A program made the position numbers and the translations under genes. The notes below the pieces were generated by a model. That model ran no database searches and was not told the origin of the DNA. It saw only the letters and a program-made list of their open reading frames with translations. A DNA stretch of 64,000 nucleotides from Atherix ibis. Lineage: Eukaryota; Arthropoda; Insecta; Diptera; Athericidae. Shown one piece after another: positions 22,641 through 34,344 of this stretch (position 1 is the stretch's first letter; every line of letters starts with the position of its first letter). Location: NCBI GenBank assembly GCA_958298945.1, contig OY282610.1, positions 28,284,167 to 28,348,166 on the forward strand, given 5' to 3'.

Positions 22641-23740
22641 CGGCGATAGTCTCAGAAGTACCCAACCTAACGTATAAATAGCGGTTGTTGTTTGAAAAAT
22701 ATTACTATGGTCGAAAGTACCAAACTTGTAACGCTTAAGTTTGAAGTTTGATGACACTGCGTTGTTTCAGTGAATTTGTGAACATGAAAAAATTGGTCAT
22801 CGTTATGTGATATAATACTGTCAGTTGAAAGGTCTCAGGCCAACCAATATCAAAGCCGAGCTAGACTTTCAATAAAGCAATATTTTATTGCTGCAAACGA
22901 ACGAAGAAATTGGGAAGAAAATCCATAAAATGGTATTGGATGACCGTCGACTGAAAGTACTTCTAGATGGTAGGCATTGCAGAAAGTGCTGTCCATCGCA
23001 GATTGACTGCAAAATTGACTATAAGAAACTTGTGGGCAAAATACGCGCAGCGTTTGCTCACAATGGAACATAAATAGCGTCGTGAAGACCTTTTAATCAA
23101 GTGTTTGGCGATGTTTTGCAGTAATAAAACCGGGTTTTTGCATCGATTCGTAATCATGGATGAATCATGGGTCTAACACTTTACACTTGAGATGAATAAA
23201 TAGTCAAAACAATGGACTAAATGGGAAGAATCGGCACAAAAGATGGTTAAGACATTTCCATCTGCTGGCAAGGTCATGGCGTCAGTTTTTTGGGATGAAC
23301 ATGGGATAATATTCATTTATCAACGGCTAGTATTATGCAAACTTATTGCAGCGTTTGAGTGATAAAATCAAGAAAAATCTATCGCATTTGGCGAAAAATA
23401 AATTGTTCTTGGCCAAAATCAATGAGTTTAAGTTTGAATTGCATCTTCACGCACCATATTCGCCAGATTTAGCCCTCTCGGATTATTTTCTTTTTCCAAA
23501 TTTGGAAAAAATAGCTCGGTGATAAAAGGTTTTTCAACTATGAGGAAGTGGAGTCTACGATAAATGGCCATTTTAAGGAGCTAAATGTTTCTTAGTATAA
23601 ACAGGGTATCGAAGTTATTTAACATCACTAAAAAAATTATATCGAGCTAAAAAGACACTGCGTTGAGAAATCAAGAATTTTTTTCCTAAATTTTTTGTGT
23701 TTTCTTTGTTAGATCGGGTACTTCTGGAACTAATCTCGTA
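22641..23740 (+). mobile_element. degenerate mariner element
   Basis: Imperfect terminal repeats AGTCTCAGAAGTACCC (left, about 22648) and GGGTACTTCTGGAACTA (right, 23716-23732) bound about 1.1 kb. The plus strand holds a decayed mariner transposase: NEEIGKKIHKMVLDDRRLKV (22894-22953), MDESW-like sequence (23157-23170), FPSAGKVMASVFWDEHGIIF-like sequence in the region 23250-23320 (frame-broken), then APYSPDLALSDYFLFPNL (23452-23505), which keeps the last catalytic Asp. Stops and indels occur in all parts. The piece at 26820-26965 is from the same subfamily. Confidence 0.8.
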
Positions 23741-23799
23741 GCATCAAATTTTCTGTTAAACTTGGTGTAGCCGCGAGTTTGACTTTCAAAAAGTTATAA

Positions 23800-24315
23800 T
23801 GAGTATATGAAAATATTTCTTATCAAGAGCACGAGTTTATCGATGGCACAACGAATTTTTAGAGGGCCGAGAAGCAGCTAAAAACAATTCTTGCCAAGAA
23901 ATGATTTCAAAATCAACAACTGATGGAACTGTGGCTCTTTTGAGGGATAGACCACCGGTTAATATTATAGTTATAAAAAAGTCCTTAAAAAGATTATAAA
24001 AGAGGTTCTCTGCGCCAGATCGGACATTGTAGATACTTGATAACAATGCCTCTTTTCATAAGGCCTTCTGCATCAATGAGTTTTTGTCGAAAAAATGTAT
24101 TGTTGTGGTTCTCCAGCCTCCAATTCACCTGATCTAAATCCATGTGATAATGTTTTGTTACAGAACACTTAAAAGAATTCAGTGTTAAAGAACACTTAAT
24201 AAAAATTAAAGAATACTTCAAAGGACGTTATTTTGGTGCTGTCGATAATATCCAAAAGAGTGTAAGCAACTTCTTTTTGCCTTATGGAACTATTTTGAAA
24301 TGGATACCATTGATA
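23800..24315 (+). pseudogene. second mariner relic, internally deleted
   Basis: The plus strand at 23838-23880 reads W-H-N-E-F-L-E-G-R-E-A, the mariner linker after the first helix-turn-helix. At 24035-24080 there is LDNA followed by KAFCINEFLS, the region of the second catalytic Asp. The C-terminal region follows to about 24300. The central core is missing and frames are broken. Its 3' end is cut by the DD41D element at 24319. It belongs to a different subfamily from the copy at 22641. Confidence 0.65.
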
Positions 24316-24318
24316 TAT

Positions 24319-25199
24319 AGGGCGTCCCAAAAAGTACGCCAGAAGGAAATGATGCATGCAATAATTGAATTGGTTCTCAAGCTGTATGGTATGTGGCACC
24401 TTCTTGTTGAAACCACATATCGTTCACATGCCTAACCAGCTGCATTTTCAAAGAACAATAATCCGATAATTCTGCCAGCCCAAAATCCGTACCAAACATT
24501 AACACATTGTAGATGAATTTCTTTCTCAACAATCACTCGTGAATTTTTTGAATCCCAAATTCGACAATTTTGTCGATTAACCAAGCCATCAAAATGAAAA
24601 TGAGCCTCGTTCGTAAAATAATCCATTCAACAAACTTCATTCGCTGTGCGTGGTCAATAGGCTTCACTTTTTGAATCAATTGACCTTTGTAAGAATGAAG
24701 ATACAAAGCTTTTGTTTGAAGATGCAAAGCTTTTGGGAAATGCACAATTCATAACCACGATGCCCAATTAATATTCCTGGACTCTCAGCAATACACCCAC
24801 GAACTGATATGATGTTTTGTGTTGACCAACTTGATGAAGGACGGTAATCGTGTCTAAGATCACTAATTGATCCAGTCTCCATAGATTTTTTAATTAATCT
24901 CTTCACAGTTGATGAAGACCTTTGTAAGCATGAAGATTCAAATCTTTCGTGAGAATACGCTCTAGAGAATTGATGTTCCTGGACTCTCAACAACTTGTTG
25001 AAGGACGGCAACAGTGTTTAAGATTACCCCCTCAATTTTTATATTAATCTTTTAACAGTTGACTTTAGTTAAATTACTATTCCGATCATATTTTGTACGA
25101 AAATTGCGAACTGCAACTGCCAAACCTTCTATATTTTTTAAAATATATTTTTTTTGTTGGCAACACTTTACAGCACAAATGGCGCATTTGAGACACCAT
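24319..25199 (-). mobile_element. DD41D element with duplicated N-terminal region
   Basis: On the minus strand the element runs from a GAGACACC-type end (about 25190) to GGGACGCCC (24319-24328). Core motifs visible are NEAHFHFDGLVN (first catalytic Asp region, 24570-24620), NCRIWDSKNSRVIVEK, VWYGFWAGRIIG and FFENAAG (24432-24500), then a direct jump to sequence near the second Asp. The helix-turn-helix segment appears twice: 24700-24900 and 24915-25030 both read HLHAYKGQL- or RSSSTVKRLIKK-like sequence with repeated 'ctttgtaagaatgaagat'. The third Asp region is deleted. It is inserted in mariner debris. Confidence 0.75.
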
Positions 25200-26690
25200 A
25201 TATGAAAATAAACGGTCTCATTACTTTCCTGCCACACTGCGTATATACATTATATAAACTTTCCTTATTCCGGAATCTAGCGACTAATTCAAAATTAATT
25301 TTATTATTTATTTTGGAATAACACTGCTAAGAGTAACGTTTTTTCTGCTTTTTACTATCTCTGCAGAATCTCTCCAAAAGTTTTCTTTTATCAATATTTA
25401 ACATTAAAAAAATGTTCAAATACCTTTAGACTTATAAACAAATTCATATAATGTTAAAAATCTACTTATACAATAAAAAAAAAATCGAAAAAAGTAAACA
25501 CACATAAAAACTATAATAATCACAGTAAAATTATTTTTATTATGAACATTTTTAACCAAAATTATATTTTCTAAATACAAAAAAAAAAAAAAATTCAAGG
25601 ATTATATTTTTCTCCGATAACGTTTTTTCTGTGCATTTTTGTTTTACGTTTTGCATTTTCTTAGTTACTATTTGTTTTTTCTTGTTTATTTTTGTTTACC
25701 TGTTTGTATTATTCCAAGAAAGTGAATAAAATTAGCATTGCAAAAGACCAACAACAGAGAGTCTGATTACCTGACCAAACCTTAAATATAACAGTTCGTA
25801 TTGTGTTATGGTTCGTTATCACGATATCTTAATTGGCACGCAAATATTTTCCCTTACCGGATATTTGAAAAGGACCCCTCAATACCCCCACCATTTCTTA
25901 CCAAACGAAAAAAATACATTTTCATATATAATATATTAAAATAAAGTGAAAAATAAGAAAATCTACTAATGTAGTCAAAAGTTATAATATTATACTAGCA
26001 AAAGGTATGGGGAATAAACTATTGGAATAAAAACCACATCAAAAGTACAAGCAAATTATGGATTTATGGAAAATCAGTTCCAAAGTTTTTGAGGAATGAT
26101 GTTGTTTCCCACTTTCTTTCTTTTTTTTTTTTGATTCCTCTTTTCCCCACTCAATTTACCATTTCATCAAAAGTTTTTTTTATCTTTTTATATAAATAAA
26201 ATCTACTCTTTCGCTTTGTTGTTTTTCACTGATTAATTCTAAAATTAAATTAACCAACGACAAACCGGACGAAAAACTAATATTTCTGTGGCAAAAAGAA
26301 AATGAGTTTTCCTCTTTTGACTCTAAATAACCCATAAAGGTTATGCTTTCTTTTATTTTTCAACGAAGAAAAAAATCTTTCATTCCGTACATTTTGATAA
26401 CTTCTCCAAATATAGGACTATGAAAATTTTCTTATACACAGTAATGGCAATTAAAAAATACCATTTAACCTGATGTGATTATTTTTATTGGTTTTAGTAC
26501 GTATAACTATGATTGAAAAAAATTCCCTTTAAATATCATTATTAATTTTGAATAGAGAAAAATTACTCAATTTATATAATTTTTCTTATTTTATTTATTA
26601 AATAGTAGATTTCTGTTTGGAAAGAATTTCTTTAAAGAAAATATATGCATAGAAAATTTTTGAAATAATTCAGAAGCTTTGTGATCTTTA
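25200..26690. other. AT-rich intronic stretch
   Basis: Mostly A/T-rich DNA. A less AT-rich patch at 25735-25880 contains a short minus-strand open stretch ending in a GTAATC donor-like site, but there is no good acceptor and no recognised protein. Nothing further can be supported. Confidence 0.5.
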
Positions 26691-26732
26691 TTGAGACTGA
26701 TCAGCTGTTTTGTCAGGCATGACAGTTACAAG

Positions 26733-26753
26733 AAATTCACCTCAGGTGAATTT
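26733..26753. repeat. 21-bp odd palindrome
   Basis: AAATTCACCT-C-AGGTGAATTT has perfect 10-bp arms around a single C. Palindromes of this form can bind dimeric factors, but no factor can be named. A second inverted repeat, GGATAGGAACA.../...TGTTCCTATCC, lies nearby at 26965-27027. Confidence 0.6.
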
Positions 26754-26819
26754 GTGACATAAAAATGTTAGATTATTCTGCTCATCGAAGTACTTGGATT
26801 TGAGAAACTACTGTATAGG

Positions 26820-26965
26820 AAAAGCCATCAAGATATTGAAATCATACCCTGTTTATAGTAAGGACCGTCGAGCTCCTCAAAATAGCCATTAACCACAGAC
26901 TCAACCTCTTCATTGTTGGCAAATATTTCACCACCCAGCAATTTTTCCAAGTTTTCAATTATTCG
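26820..26965 (-). pseudogene. C-terminal mariner transposase fragment
   Basis: The minus strand reads N-L-E-K-L-L-G-G, NNEEVESVVNGYFEELDG and YYKQG, the typical C-terminal tail of mariner transposases, after the last catalytic Asp. Frame is open over about 45 residues. The rest of the element is missing. It most resembles the relic at 22641-23740. Confidence 0.75.
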
Positions 26966-28700
26966 GATAGGAACACCCCAATATTTTGACAGGTGTCATA
27001 CCAATATGTTGACAGCTGTTCCTATCCAAAACACATTACAGTAAAATTACTTAACTCAGCACAATAGCACAGTGGCAGTGTAATATTGCTGAGGGTCTTT
27101 TTATTATTGGTTATGTGCAATATTATATGGAAAGAAAAATTAGTTTTTGGTAGCTCTGGTCAGGCGTTCGGATAGTTCAATTTCGGCAAATTTTATACAG
27201 TTCGAAAGTCATCTGGTCAGGCGTTCGAGTAGTTCAATTTTGACAGAGCGGATAACCGGAGGCTTGATCACCAGTAGAAAAAATCCGATAGTCTTCGATA
27301 CTGGTGACGAACGAGGATCGTCGTGGCTTACATTAAAGAATACCTGGATATGCCCGTACGTCAAATGCATACGCAATTTTATGACCGAATTATTGTTAAA
27401 GCGGCGAGAAATCGTAACGCTTGCATACTTTTGTGTAGATTTTTTTAACCACTGACATCTAGTTTTTGTAATAGAAATTTATTGAATTGCAAAAGCATCA
27501 TTTATATTCATTTTAATACATTTATTGAAAACAAAAATACAATTTAAACACAACGAAAAAGAACAATCTTTTGATATCGAGTGCTTCGATTTTGTAGACT
27601 TTCGGAGAGTTTCTAAACACGCCAATCTCCATGAAAGTGGTAGCACATCGAAATGCTTGAATACTTTTGTTGTAATTTCAAGTTGTAATTTTGGCACTTA
27701 TTGGAAAGTGCAAGTGAAAGTGTTATTTTTATCTTTTTTGAAGTATTTACATAAAAGTATCATAAATATTTATACAAATCGTTTTATTGTTGATAATATT
27801 TAATAAGAAGTTTTGATTTCAGAAAATGAAGTGTTTTATAAAAGGTTGCTGGCCATTCAACAGAATGAATTCTTTCTTTCAATAAGTTGACATCTTCATT
27901 GTTACTAGAGAAATTAATAAAAAATTAGTTTATAATGTGTTTAATTGGCTTTTAATGATTTCTTTTGTCCAAAAAGTGGTTAGAAAGTGAAAAGTTCGTC
28001 ATTCAATAAATGTAAACAAATGTGATGTTGACAGTTCAACGTTTACCAGAAAATAGTTCAGTGCCAGCGTACGTAAAGTGTGTCTAAGAAAATTTAACGG
28101 AGAGCGGATGGGTTAAATAAATATTTTAAGTGACCATAATTATTTATTTAAGCCATCTGCACTTATTGAATATAGTGAAAAATTGCTGTAATACATATCA
28201 GGCTTTATTGTTTTTAAGCTCGGCACATTTTTGCATTGAGAATTCACATCAAACAGTTTGACAGCGTACAAGTTCTTTGGCTTCTTAAAGTACCCTTCTG
28301 GAAGTGTTGTGAAAATATGCCAAAGTGAATATTATATTATGTGAAAAAATAAATAATACTTTAAAATGGAATAATGTGTTTTATTGCTAATTTCCAAAAC
28401 TAATTCCACCAAACATTAAAACCCGCAATATTAAAAATTCTATTTGTTTACGCATAAATGACATCACATATGAAAATAGTTTTAAACGAACCGCTTTAAC
28501 GGAAGTTTTAAATGGGTCCCCACTGATTTACGCCGTTTCTGTAATATATTGTCACCAAAATTTGGACAGAATTTTTGTGTAGAGACCTATCCAGTTCTTC
28601 TATTTTCTGTGGGTCGTGGTATCTGATTTACCGATTTTTTTGTCTTTTAATTAATTATAATTATGAAAACTAAAATAAGTAATTTTATCATATTGAGCCC
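26966..28700. other. unassigned intronic region with a 57-bp duplication
   Basis: TCTGGTCAGGCGTTCG occurs at 27155 and 27212, each followed by a TAGTTCAATTT-like stretch, a 57-bp direct duplication. An open frame at 27147-27455 (plus, TTG-type start) and frames at 27479-27803 on both strands show no recognisable domain. The rest is A/T-rich. Confidence 0.4.
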
Positions 28701-29560
28701 AGAAAATACCTACTCTCGCATGCACAGTCATCCAAGTTGGAATGACCGCTGATTTAAAAGACCACACAACCGAGTGAACGAGTATTAAAATAACATCACC
28801 GTTATGGTTAACCGATAGTTAGTAAAGTTGTCGTCCGAATAAGGGCACTTACCACATCTAGCAAGAAGTGCCAAGGGCAGCTATTGATGATCAACACCAC
28901 CTGATCACCTCCATGGCTGGCGATTACTTCCTCTCTTGATCAAATTTTCTAAATTATTTTTCTCTCAGAACTTATTTCCATGACTCATTTTTCTTTTTAG
29001 TTTCTTCTAACTTTATTAACTTAGCCATTTTTTTCCTCTCTTCGTATCCCTCTCTTATGTACATTGATACCCGTTTTCCTTGGGAAAACATTTACTCTTC
29101 GGAGGTTTTCCAAGTCAAATAAAAATTCCATAACCGGCATGATATATTTTTCTTAAAACAAACCCACCCACCACCACTTCCCCCGTAAAAGCTGGCTTCA
29201 ACCACACCCACTAATCTCTCATATTTTGAGTGGTTAATATACTCCTCTGGGACTTCACTTCCAAAACTAAGTTGTCCTCCTTACCGAGGTAACGAATGAA
29301 GGTTTTTCCTCCTTTATTCCAAGCTCTTAAATTTAAACATAGAACATAACAAAGGTTTCAATGTACCATACTTTTTTTAATGTGTAACATATTAGCACTT
29401 GGTATGTAAATGCGAAGGAAATGTGTAACAGAAAGTAGGGAGAAGCGCGCGCTATTTAATTTACTATAATATGGTTCCTCGGTACGGCCTACAGTTGGCG
29501 CTTTCATAGTGTCTGAAAAGAGAGAGAGAGAGAGAGCGAGAGAAAGAGTGAGAACGGGAG
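28701..29560. other. GC-richer non-repetitive patch with GAGA tract
   Basis: This stretch is less AT-rich than its surroundings, pyrimidine-rich in the middle (29150-29300), and ends with a (GA)n tract at about 29516-29551. No protein or known repeat is recognised. GA tracts bind GAGA factor at insect promoters and enhancers, so an internal promoter or enhancer of unc-13 is possible but unproven. Confidence 0.3.
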
Positions 29561-30225
29561 ATACAATCTAAATATGTTATGAACTAATTAGTTATACGAA
29601 TTAATTTCCAAAAGTTAGTTGGATAAAATAAGTATTAATAAAAAATTTCAAAATTTGAGGTTAAGTCATTTTAATGCCGTATTAATTAATCCTTTTAAAA
29701 TTGGTACATAAAATATTAACAAATTAATTATTATAAAACAGATAATTTTCTAAATAATAATCATTTTTATAATCTATAAAATTTTGTTCATTTCTTAACT
29801 TAAAATAGGAGTTTTACGGCAGCTTGTTCATTTCTTACAAGTTAAGATGAGTAGTATGGCCGTCTCAATGCTTTGGCGGGGCTTCAAATTTTATGAATTG
29901 TATCAATTCATTAAGCAATCAAATACTATTTTTTCTTGTGTATGCACTAAAATTGGCAACGGTGAAAGATTGCAGCCCGAAGACTAATCGAGTCTAGATT
30001 TATCACGAAAGAAGTGATAGATGAGCTTTGCTCAAACGGTGACTGTCACTTTTCGAGGAATCTAGACATGAATGGGTATAATTTAACTAAAGTTAATATG
30101 GTAAAATATAAAATAGTTTACATTGCGTACCAAAGCGCTGAACATTTGGCGGACACCAAAGCGCTAAACAACTAGCATTTGTACGATACGTATAGAAGCT
30201 GCAGAAAATGGAATTGGTTCTTACA

Positions 30226-30582
30226 GATGGCTTGCTGTATGAGCTTACACTTGTAATTGATAAGCTGTACATAATTACAACGAATTGCGATGTAGTAGAC
30301 GGATTATCGAACGGAACTTAGGGTCATTTAAAACTTGTTGAGATATACGAAAGTGTCACTCCTGAAGACAATACAAACATTGGAGATGTAAAACGATTCT
30401 GGTTAAAATTTGCTGGTAGTTCAAGAATTGCTCTACGAACGAGAAAACTGGCAGAGACTGGTCGATGAAGCGCCTCCATCTATCTCAATAATAGTCGAAT
30501 CAACTCTGCAATAAGAAACCATTTTCGTCTTATAACCCTCCAAAAGTCACAAGGTGGAGCATTTGATCAATTCTCCCTCTGA
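30226..30582 (+). pseudogene. Helitron-type PIF1 helicase fragment
   Basis: One frame of 119 codons with two internal stops (TAG after SNGT, TGA after ETGR) reads ELTLVIDKLYIITTNCDVVD, then GLSNGT, a WLKFAGSS segment, and finally QKSQGGAFDQFSL. The NxDVxDGLxNGxxG pattern and the final KSQG box are those of the C-terminal part of PIF1-like superfamily 1B helicases carried by Helitron transposons. Helitrons move by rolling-circle replication using a Rep/helicase protein. The N-terminal Rep and Walker A regions are absent, so this is a dead fragment. A stray host PIF1 pseudogene is an alternative. Confidence 0.65.
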
Positions 30583-30794
30583 CAATTGATGCACTTGAAG
30601 GAGGTATGTTATTATTTAGTTAATTTTATTATATTTACATTGATAATAATTTCTAACAATAAAATTCATAAAAAACATTATTATCTAAATAAGAACTCTT
30701 AATTATTATGGTACAAAAAATATATTGAAAAAAATATTAACGAACTCAAAAATAAAAACAAAAAATGCGAAAAATGGTTTATTTGTTTTTCGTA

Positions 30795-31860
30795 TATCAT
30801 GTGAATTTTTTGCTGTTTGGTTTTTTATGTTTTTATTTTTGGCTGATTACGCATAATACGTGACGTGCTCAGTTAGCATTGCCATTTCATCATGGAAGGA
30901 CTAATACTCGAACAACGCTTACAAATTATTCAATTTTATTATCAAAATTCGTGCTCAGTGAAAAATGTGTTTCGCGCACTTCGAACATTTTATGGTCATC
31001 TTAATCGACCTACTGAGTAAGCAGCAAAATATCACGGCAATTTTACGCTATTTGACATCAAACCACCAACTCGTGTGCATAGAGTGCATACAGAGGAAAA
31101 TATTACTGCCGTAGCGTCCAGTGTTGCTGAAGATCGCGATTTATCCATCTATCGCCGTTCACACCAATTGAGATTGAGTTACTCAACAATGTGGAAGATT
31201 TTACTCAGGGATCTTTTGGGATATAACTCGTGCAAGAATTGATGCTGAACAACCTGCCAAGCCGTCGAATTTTCGTTGAACAACCAAAGCCAAAATAATA
31301 ACTGTCAATGCACCCAGAAAAATGCACTTAAAGATGACGCTGACCGCAACGTTTCCGTTAATGGCGCCCGCTATAGCTCGATGATTTCGAATTTTTTTTT
31401 GTCCAAAACGTAAGAACTGCATCTAGTCGATATGTGGTTTGAACAAGACGGTGCTACATGCCACACAGCACGTGAAACAATTGACATATTGAAAGATGAG
31501 CTCGGTGAGCAATTTATCTCAAGTTTTGGACCGGCGAATTGGCTAGACTATTTTTTATGGGACTACGTGAAGTCACTCATCTATGCTGCTAAACCAGCAT
31601 TTTTTGCAACCTTGGAATACAGCATTACAAATGTTTTAAGCGAGATACTAGCTGCGATGCTCGAAAAACTGGTTCAAAATTGGACCTCTCGCATGGATCA
31701 TTTAAAACGTAGTCGTGGCCAACATTTACATGAAATAAATAATCTCTAAAAATTAAATGACAAGCCTTGATTTATCAACTCACATAAAAAATGTAGACAC
31801 TTTTGCAATTTTTCTATGTTTATTTTTGAAAATTTGAAAACCAAATAAATTAAAAATTCA
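30795..31860 (+). mobile_element. DD41D element, partly open transposase
   Basis: Sister copy of the element at 17436. The plus strand begins near 30892 with MEGLILEQRLQIIQFYYQN and continues VKNVFRALRTFYG (DUF4817-like helix-turn-helix). A 105-codon frame at 31432-31749 holds the catalytic end: MWFEQDGATCHTARETIDIL keeps the second Asp, and LDYFLWDYVKSLIYA keeps the third. The spacing between them is only 32 residues, not 41, because the WPPRSCDLTP-type segment is lost in an in-frame 27-bp deletion. The first Asp region (31200-31290) is also deleted. The C-terminal ENWTSRMDHL-like tail is present. Confidence 0.82.
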
Positions 31861-31959
31861 TCCGTCATTATAAAATTTTCAAATTAATGTCAGATGTTAG
31901 GAATTTTACATTTTACCTAAAGCCATCCAAACTATGTCAAATAGTGCAATAATCCTACA

Positions 31960-32645
31960 CTCTCCAGAGGAATGGAGTGTGTGGTTCCACTTTTCGGTTA
32001 GATATGCATCAAAGCACCAGTGGATCTATTGCTATGGAAACCGTATCGTGACAGTCACTGAGGAGTATCCTTGATCCAAGATATTTTTCTAGTTGATAGT
32101 TTATCAATGTCTCCATGACCTTAGGAAGAAGGGATATTAGTGCCATGGGTCAATAACTGGAGGGGGAAGATGACTTGCCTTTCATGGGAATTGGTTGAAC
32201 GAATGCTGTTTTCCATATATGCGGAAAAATTCCAGAAAAGGATTATTGAAAAAGCTTACATAGAGAAGACCTCTTCAGAACCATTGGGTGATATACCATC
32301 TGGACCAGCGGATTTGTGTATATCAAGATCTCTAAGGACTCTTCCAATAGTATGAGTCCGAAAATGAATTTGTCCCATTGAAAATTCAAAGCGCTCTAAT
32401 TCAGGCGCAGGTAAGGCACAATCTAGAAGAGAGGAAGATACGGCAAAGTATTCTGCAAACAAATTGGCCTTGTCGTTTGAGCGGACAACTGGAGTTTCAT
32501 TATAAAATAGCGTTGGTATGGATGAGTAGGCGGAATTTTTGATTATTTTGGCAAACTTTTGACAGATGATCATAACATTGAATATCCGCCCTTGCAGCGG
32601 TATCTTAGACATAAACCAGGTTATCATCTCAATTGTGATCAGCAA
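31960..32645 (-). pseudogene. Jockey/CR1-group reverse transcriptase N-terminal fragment
   Basis: An open frame at 32256-32645 reads KANLFAEYFAVSSSL, TIGRVLRDLDIHKSAGPDGI and S-P-N-G, the conserved SLDxxKSxGPDGI block before the fingers of non-LTR reverse transcriptases. The same strand then continues, after a frame change, with SLLPKVMETLINYQLEKYL (32080-32140), the next RT block. The catalytic palm is missing. It is in the same orientation as unc-13 and opposite to the RNase H fragment next to it, so the two are separate insertions. Confidence 0.85.
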
Positions 32646-32949
32646 CGAACAGGAGGTAACAGTATACGTGTATGTCCGACAGAGGACACCCTATGTTATC
32701 CGTAAGCAAATGGTTTTGGCAGTGCAGTTCATAATGATCCTCTATTGAACAAAAAGCATAACGACCGGATGATTGTTCTGAATTCGGGAAAATCTATTTA
32801 AAAATACGTACTAGGGGTTAGGGATCCACTATTAACCGAAATGGGCCATAACAATTGGCATAGGTTTTGAGGCGGTTGTGATAAAGTTAATTGCGTGGCA
32901 CTCTTTCATGGGTGATGGAGAGAAATCGGAGAGTCGTGAAAAAATATCC
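32646..32949. other. unassigned spacer between retrotransposon fragments
   Basis: Moderately AT-rich sequence. It may belong to one of the flanking retrotransposon relics, but I cannot assign it. Confidence 0.35.
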
Positions 32950-34080
32950 GACTCCACTGGACATCTCCGGTGGAATCCATACTGATAGAAACTGGTCGAA
33001 ATCCTATATATTTCTATGTTCAAAAAGCTCACCTAAATTTAATATACAAAAACCTATGCCTTCCAAATTACCTCCTCCACACTTTAATCAAAAAAGATTA
33101 TCATCTTCCCCAGTTCAATAAGGAATTCATCATCGTTATCCTTATTAATATCCCACCTTGAAAGCAATTTATTTATCGTCCTCTCGTTATCCAAACTTCC
33201 ATTCCACACCAGCCAGAGTAGAAACCGTAGTTGGGAGCAAAGTTGAAAGTGACTGCTTCTCTTGACAGGTTTAAGAAGGCTAGTACTGATCCGTCCACAT
33301 ATAGGAAACCTTGACCTTTTTGACTGCAGCACCCGCGCACTATGTTGTGGAATCTTCCCTTATAGGGCAGCTCCATATTACGGGAAACTTTGGGCCATCA
33401 AAACAGCAATTGAAATTGCGACCAATAATCCCAGCCAACAAAACGTTATTATTTTTAGCGACAGCCTCGCCGCCCTTAAAGCCATTTGTGGCCCATCGAG
33501 TGACCCATTACTTAGCGCAATTCGTCGTAGTCTATTTAGCAATAGAAGTGGCGAGTTACAATGGATGCCGGGGCATGTGAGAATTGTAGGGAATGAAAGT
33601 GCTGACAAGTTAGCTGGAGAAACACTCCGTCGATCAGTGATCACAGTCATTCCCAATCTGCCTCGCCTACTAGCAACTAACACCATTAGCTATCCGCAGA
33701 CATGATGACTGGACCAATAGCAACATATTTTTATCGACTCATAGGACAACCACTAATAAACCAGTCAATTCAACATCCACATCGAAATTCTAGGCATGGA
33801 AGCTCCTCAGAATCCTGATTGGACATACTGCTCTTACTCATAACTTCCTTTTTGACAACACCAATCATCCCTTATGCCAATCCTGTGGCACCCATTTCAC
33901 TATCATCCATATTCTACAGGAAAGCCACATAACCAAGAATTACTTTGCGAGCAAAATTCCCCCCATTATGGACCTCCTGGATCCAACAACTCTATTCCCT
34001 AGACCCTATTTAAACTTCCAAAACATACTAATCTGCTCCACAAAATATAACAAAATTCTTAATATTCTATACTACTAACC
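32950..34080 (+). pseudogene. non-LTR retrotransposon RNase H and C-terminal region
   Basis: The frame at 33262-33705 contains KLWAIKTAIEIATNN, VIIFSDSLAALKAI (catalytic Asp of RNase H), LQWMPGHVRIVGNESADKLA (second Asp in ESAD) and a tail. The first acidic residue region upstream (33180-33300) is frame-broken. After 33700 the other frames read LIGHTALTHNFLF and CQSCGTHFTIIHIL, the Cys/His motif found at the C-terminus of Jockey- and R1-group ORF2 proteins. The 3' untranslated part follows. It is the 3' portion of an ORF2, inactivated by stops. A more decayed copy lies at 60540-61610. Confidence 0.85.
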
Positions 34081-34344
34081 ACAGACTAGTCTCTCTCAGA
34101 TAACTTCCCACACGTACTATGAAGTCGCCAAATGGTCTCAGGGACCTTACAAACAACAAGGTAAGAGACCTTACAAACAACAACAATATCCGACTCGACC
34201 TTATGGTTAAATGAGTAGAAGGTATGGCCAATAGGCTTAGGTATCTCTAAGGGACCTACGCAAGTAGGCATGATGCAGAAAATTTTGTACAACACAATTG
34301 TCTTCGAAAACTTGGGTTCTCAGCAAAACCAATCACAAACTTTG
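34081..34344 (+). other. 3' untranslated tail of non-LTR element
   Basis: Directly after the ORF2 end it contains GAAGTCGCCAAATGGTCTCA (34121-34140) and two copies of GACCTTACAAACAACAA. The AGTCGCCAAATGG string recurs at 55858 (plus) and about 59150 (minus), which supports it as a family 3'-end motif. Confidence 0.5.

Noticed and set aside
25735..25880. Possible minus-strand exon with GTAATC donor
   Set aside because: No convincing acceptor and no recognised protein over about 20 residues; too weak to call.
33084..33376. Minus-strand open frames opposite the RNase H region
   Set aside because: The plus strand carries recognisable RNase H motifs; the minus frames match nothing.
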